Below, one piece after another: positions 58,168 to 64,000 of a DNA stretch of 64,000 nt (the stretch's first letter is position 1; every line of letters starts with the position of its first letter). Made by a program: the position numbers and the translations under genes. Source of the stretch: Siphonodentalium dalli (lineage: Eukaryota > Mollusca > Scaphopoda > Gadilida > Siphonodentaliidae); contig CP136066.1 in assembly GCA_032622095.1 (NCBI GenBank), positions 200,656,978 through 200,720,977 of the forward strand. Direction: 5' to 3'. Under the pieces are notes generated by a model. That model had not been told where the DNA came from, did no database searches, and saw only the letters and a program-made list of their open reading frames with translations.

Positions 58168-59590
58168 ATGTGGGTAAGGTCTTATTACCAGTGGGCGAGT
58201 GTACAATTAACTTCAAATTTAGAGTCCCATATCTCGCACACAAACGGCACAAATTTGGCGTATTTAAACCACACGATTGTATTCCTCGAATCACGGAGAA
58301 GAATATGTATCAGTCTGGTGGAAATCGGCGGTAAATATATTGTTTATCAATTTTTGTGTCTCTCTCATCCTCTAGATATGTGGACCCCTGTCTCGAATGG
58401 CATCACTTTTGACATATTTAAACCACACAGACTCCTGATATCATGGGGATGATTATTTATAAGTTTGGTGCTAATCGGCGACTAAACAATTTGTTTTATA
58501 AAATTTAGTGCCCACCCCACACCCCACACCATCTCTCACACAAACAGCACCAACCTAGCGTCTTTTAATCACATCATTTGATTCCTCGTATCATGTATAT
58601 GAATGTGTATCAATTTGGTGAAAATTGGCGCTAAAATTATTGTGTATGAATTCTGGTCCCCTATACTTTTCAGTGCGCCCCTGACTCGAATGACGCCACA
58701 TTTAACAGTCTTAAGCCACACCATTAGACTCCTCATACCATGTGGATGATTTTGTATAAGTTTGGTATCAATCGGTGACTAAACCAATTCTTATGAAATT
58801 TAGTGCCTACCCCCCCCCCCCCCCCCAACCACACCAATTTGGCGTCTTTAAATCAATCACACAATTATATTCCTTTTGTATCATGGAGAAGAATGTGCAT
58901 CAATTTGGTGGAAATCGGCGCTAAAATTAGTTTTATAAATGTTGGTGCCCATCCCCCCCCCCCCTCCGTTCACCCCTGACGCGAATGGCGCCACGTTTGA
59001 CATATTAAAACAACGCCATTAGATTCCTCATATCATGGGAATGATTATATAAAAGTTTCGTGGCAATCGGCGGCAAACATTTTTTCTACCCCTCCCCTGT
59101 TCTGCCCCTGACAACAGCATCACTTTAGAAAATTCTAACCCTCACCATTATCTTTCTCGTAAAAAGTTACCCCTAGTAGACCAGTTTGATGCCAACTAGA
59201 TGGTCCCTCGGGGCTAAACTTAGTTTATCAATTTTGGTGACCCTCGCCCCTTCCGTGTATCCCTGACTCGAACGGCGCCACTTTTGACATATTTAAACCA
59301 CACCACCATATTCCTTATCTAATGGGGATGATTATATATAAGTTTCGTGGCAATCGGCGACAAAAAAAATTCTCCCCCTCCCCCTTTTCTGCCCCTGACA
59401 ACAACGGCGTCACTTTAGAAAATTCTAACCCGCACCATTACCTTTCTCGTAAACAGTTACTCCTAGTAGACCCCTTTGGTGCCTTCTCGTAAAAAGTTAC
59501 TCCTAGTAGACCCCTTTGGTGCCATCTAGATGGTCCCCTGTGAATTTCTATAGAACACAGACAGACATTCGCAAATATAGATATAGATAT
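58168..59590 (+). repeat. Third copy of the ~150-bp-unit array family
   Basis: The same units as at 1-2115 (GGAAATCGGCG and CTGACTCGAATGG phrases), ending with the same terminal module ACAGACATTCGCAAATATAG at 59561-59580. A short internal duplication (CTCGTAAAAAGTTACTCCTA and flanks) is seen at about 59450-59520. Confidence 0.85.
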
Positions 59591-59929
59591 ATAGAGAATC
59601 TCCAACGGATCCTATAAATTCAGGTCAAAGCGTCATTCGAAAGAGTTTCGATAGCTCTTTCGGGGATGAGAAACCGATTTGCCGGCAAAAGACGCCTTCC
59701 GGGTTTTTTTCGAATCCGAAAATCACGAAAATCGGGGAATTCTGTTTTTAGGATCCTAAAATCCGATCCGCCGGTTACAAAAAAAAAAAAAGTTTGTTTA
59801 AAACGCGTTTCGAGACCTTACGATGTCATTCCTGCAAAAATTATTAGGACCCGAAATGGGGAAAAAATTGAGAACTCAAAAATTGCGGGTTAAAAATTAT
59901 TCCCCAATCCCCGGAGCGAGCGACGCTGA

Positions 59930-62900
59930 TCCGGCCTGATCCGGGCTTTTTCGAGCGGGATTTCTTGGATCGGTCGATTACATAAGGTGGACGGTGGCCA
60001 TATGAACGTCCACTCATAATTTGGTGTCGCAATGTCCAAAGAATTCGCAGTGACAGCGTTTTACGTAAAATCGCGATCGGTTTTGCTGAATCCTGGCTCG
60101 CATATATGGTAGCCAGGTTAGAAATGATTGAACTGTAGTGCCCTCTGTGCGCCCTTAATGGGACAAATCCCCAATTAAAATTATCAATAACTGCAAAAGC
60201 AAGGCTGCACAATACAATAGCGTCCATTTAACTTAATAATTGTCCACAATAGAGGGCGCACCAATCAATTCCCCATTGAAACGAAACCCGACAATTTCCC
60301 CAATATCGGATAAGATTGACTACTATATATGGTAGCTACCTAGGGTTTAGTTTTGGTGGGGAATTGAAATAATAACTCACATATTAGCGCTAATCGTGAG
60401 GTTATTTGGCCATATCGTATTTGTGAACATATGTGCGGAAGTATCGGTGACATTTGTGATCGCTCCGTGTGACTATGGGTGGGTTTTATAAATATGGGAT
60501 GAATTTTTTGTCACATTGGGGATTTTCTCGAATTTAGTATTCGTGGGGAATCGGAATAATAGGTCCTTTTTGAACGGGTTTTTTTTCGGATCGGTGATTT
60601 GACGGCGAGGGTGGGTGGCCGCCTCAAATACACATAATTACATCCCACCATCCCCGAAATGGGGGGGGGTTGTCACCCAATTGATTACTCTCTATATCAT
60701 AATAATAGCGATGATATCCGGCCTAATCCGGGTTCTTCCGAACGAAATTTCTTGGATCGGTCGATTACATAAGGTGGCCGGTGGCCATATGAACGTCCAT
60801 TCATAATTTGGTGTCGCAATGTCCAAAGAATTCGCATTGATAGCGTTTTACGTAAAATCGCGATCGGTTTTTCTGAATCCTGGCTCGCATATAAGGTAGC
60901 CAGATTATAAATGATTGAACTGTACTGCTCTCTGCGAGCCCATAATGGGACAAAATCCCACTTAAAATTATCAATAACTGTAAAAGCAAGGCTGCACAAT
61001 ACAATAGCGTCCATTTAACTTAATGATTGTCCACAATAGAGGTCACACCATTCTATTCCCCATTGAAACGAAACCCGACAATTTCCCCAATATCGCGTAA
61101 GATTGACTCCTATATATGGTAGCTACCTAGGATTTAGTTTTGGTGGGGAATTGAAATAATAACTCACATATTAGCGCTAATCGTGAGGTTATTTGGCCAT
61201 ATCGTATTTATGAACATATGTGCGGAAGTATCGGTGACATTTGTGATCACCCCGTGTGACTATATATGGGTTCTATAAATATGGGATGCATTTTTTGTCA
61301 CATTGGGTATTTTCTCGGATTAGTATTCGTGGGGAATCGGAATAATAGGTCCTTTCAATAACTGCAAAAGCAATGCTGCACAATACCCAAGCGTCAATTT
61401 AACTTAACAATTGTCCACAATAGAGGGCACACCATTCGATTCCCCATTGAAACGAAACCCGACAAATTCCCCAATATCGCGTAAGATTGGCTCCTAAATG
61501 TATATATGGTAGCCAGTTTAAAAATGATTGAACTGTACTGCTCTCTGTGCGCCCATAATGGGACAAAACCCCACTTAAAATTAATAATAACTGCAAAAGT
61601 AAGGCTGCACAATACAATAGCGTCCATTTAACTTAATAATTGTCCACAATAGAGGACACACCAATCGATTCCCCATTGAAACGAAACCCGACAAATTCCC
61701 CAATATCGCATAAGATTGACTCCTATATATGGTAACTACCTAGGGTTTAGTTTTGGTGGGGAATTGAAATAATAACTCACATATTAGCGCTAATCGTGAG
61801 GTTATTTGGCCATATCGTATTTGTGAACATATGTGCGGAAGTATCGGTGACATTTGTGATCTCCCCGTGTGACTATGGGTGGGTTTTATAAATATGGGAT
61901 GCATTTTTTGTCACATTGGGGATTTTCTCGAATTTAGTATTCGTGGGGAATCGGAATAATAGGTCCTTTTTGAACGGGGTTTTTTCGGATCGGTGATTTG
62001 ACGGCGAGGGTGGGTGGCCGCCTCAAATACACATAATTACATCCCACCATCCCCGAAATGGGGGGGGGGGTTGTCACCCAATTGATTACTCTCTATATCA
62101 TAATAATAGCGATGATATCCGGCCTAATCCGGGTTCTTCCGAACGAAATTTCTTGGATCGGTCGATTACATAAGGTGGCCGGTGGCCATATGAACGTCCA
62201 TTCATAATTTGGTGTCGCAATGTCCAAAGAATTCGCACTGATAGCGTTTTACGTAAAATCACGATCGGTTTTTCTGAATCCTGGCTCGCATATAAGGTAG
62301 CCAGATTATAAATGATTGAACTGTACTGCTCTCTGTGAGCCCATAATGGGACAAAATCCCACTTAAAATTATCAATAACTGTAAAAGCAAGGCTGCACAA
62401 TACAATAGCGTTCATTTAACTTAATGATTGTCCACAATAGAGGGCACACCATTCTATTCCCCATGGAAACGAAACCCGACAATTTCCCCAATATCGCGTA
62501 AGATTGACTCCTATATATGGTAGCTACCTAGGATTTAGTTTTGGTGGGGAATTGAAATAATAACTCACATATTAGCGCTAATCGTGAGGTTTATTTGGCT
62601 ATATCGTATTTGTGAACATATGTGCGGAAGTATCGGTGACATTTGTGATCACCCCGTGTGACTATATATGGGTTCTATAAATATGGGATGCATTTTTTGA
62701 CACATTGGGTATTTTCTCGGATTAGTATTCGTGGGGAATCGGAATAATAGGTCCTTTCAATAACTGCAAAAGCAATGCTGCACAATACAATAGCGTCAAT
62801 TTAACTTAACAATTGTCCACAATAGAGGGCACACCATTCGATTCCCCATTGAAACGAAACCCGACAAATTCCCCAATATCGCGTAAGATTGGCTCCTATA

Positions 62901-64000
62901 TATGGTAGCCAGTTTAGAAATGATTGAACTGTACTGCTCTCTGTGCGCCCATAATGGGACAAAACCCCATTTAAAATTATCAATAACTGCAAAAGCAAGG
63001 CTGCACAATACAATAGCGTCCATTTAACTTAATAATTGTCCAGAATAGAGGGCACACCAATCGATTTCCCATTGAAACGAAACCCGACAAATTCCCCAAT
63101 ATCGCGTAAGATTGACTCCTATATATGGTAGCTACCTAGGGTTTAGTTTTGGTGGGGAATTGAAATAATAACTCACATATTAGCGCTAATCGTGAGGTTA
63201 TTTGGCCATATCGTATTTGTGAACATATGTGCGGAAGTATCGGTGACATTTGTGATCGCCCCGTGTGACTATATAGATTGGTTCTATAAATATGGGATGC
63301 ATTTTTGTCACATTGGGGATTTTCTCGAATTTAATATTCGTGGGGAATCGGAATAATAGGTCCTTTTTGAACGGGTTTTTTCGGATCGGTGATTTGACGG
63401 CGAGGGTGGGTGGCCGCCTCAAATACACATAATTACCTCCCACCATCCCCGAAATGGGGGGGGGTGGTTGTCACCCAATTGATGACTCTCTATATCATAA
63501 TAATAGCGATGATATCCGGCCTAATCCGGGTTCTTCCGAACGAGATTTCTTGGATCGTTCGATTACATAAGGTGACCGGTGGCCATATGAACGTTCACTC
63601 ATAAAATGGTGTCGCAATGTCCAAATAATTCGCAGGGACGGCGTTTTACGTCGTAAATTCGGGATCGGATTTGCTGAATCCTAGCTCGCATATATTTGGT
63701 AGCCAGATTAGAAGTGAATGAACCGCAGTGCTCTCTGTGTGCCCATAATGGGACAAAACCCCACTCAAAATTATCAATAACTGCAAAAGCACGGCTGCAA
63801 AACACAATAGCGTCTATTTAACTTAATAATTGTCCACAATAGAGGGCACATCAATCGATTCCCCATTGAAACGAAACCCGACAAATTCCCCAATATCGCG
63901 TCAGGTTGACTCCTATATATGGTAGCTACCTAGGATTTAGTTTTGGTGGGGAATTGAAATAATAACTCACATATTAGCGCTAATCGTGAGGAAGTATCGG
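59930..64000. repeat. Higher-order satellite of alternating ~787- and ~610-bp units
   Basis: A landmark (AATAGCGTCCATTTAACTTA) recurs at about 60227, 61014, 61627, 62415, 63023 and 63805: steps of about 787, 613, 788, 608 and 782. The composite period is about 1.4 kb, and the array runs off the right edge. Similar short minus-strand frames (MDAIVLCSL...) recur in each unit, but their downstream parts change frame, so they are not taken as genes. Confidence 0.9.

Noticed and set aside
59844-63805. Recurrent minus-strand MDAIVLCSL frames
   Set aside because: They lie in each satellite unit but shift frame or stop differently between units.

Overview
The window is animal nuclear DNA: AT-rich, intron-bearing, and dominated by transposon remnants, palindromes and mini/microsatellites. 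The repeat style (Helitron-like elements with internal tandem repeats, CR1/Jockey-type non-LTR retrotransposons, hairpin MITEs) suggests a marine invertebrate, perhaps a mollusc or other lophotrochozoan. That placement is an inference with low confidence. No bacterial-style operon, rRNA, CRISPR or convincing tRNA was seen.

One complete host gene can be assembled, on the minus strand. Six exons (51789-51750, 44056-43865, 40748-40622, 38597-38236, 35134-34814, 28934-28630) have matching AG/GT splice borders and matching phases (1,1,2,1,1). They join into a 1347-nt CDS for a 448-residue protein. The protein has a signal peptide, four cysteine-rich modules that each end in a YGRGVG-type motif, and a glycine/serine-rich, probably beta-rich C-terminal region of about 190 residues. 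I do not recognise the family. The five introns hold most of the repeats between 28.9 and 51.7 kb, including a 3-kb 21-bp minisatellite beside the last intron's 5' splice site, a 33-bp minisatellite and a 2.2-kb palindromic transposon.

Layout. 1-2.1 kb: array of diverged ~150-bp units, seen again inverted at 40.85-41.56 kb and direct at 58.17-59.6 kb. 2.2-3.7 kb: two head-to-tail Helitron-like elements. 4-10 kb: no recognisable gene; microsatellites, a minisatellite and old repeats. 10.2-13.0 kb: truncated copy of a long palindromic element whose full copy (22,980-27,928, flanked by TTA) lies further on. 13.0-16.4 kb: a 1.6-kb direct duplication. 16.5-20.1 kb: non-LTR retrotransposon RT and endonuclease remnants. 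21.9-22.2 kb: a degraded immunoglobulin-like exon. 28.6-51.8 kb: the host gene. 52.5-57.6 kb: hairpins, a split LINE and an inverted repeat. 59.9-64.0 kb: a higher-order satellite of alternating ~787- and ~610-bp units, running off the window.

There is no multi-gene system here in the bacterial sense. The main biological find is the unreported-looking secreted cysteine-rich gene and the palindromic elements packed around and inside it.
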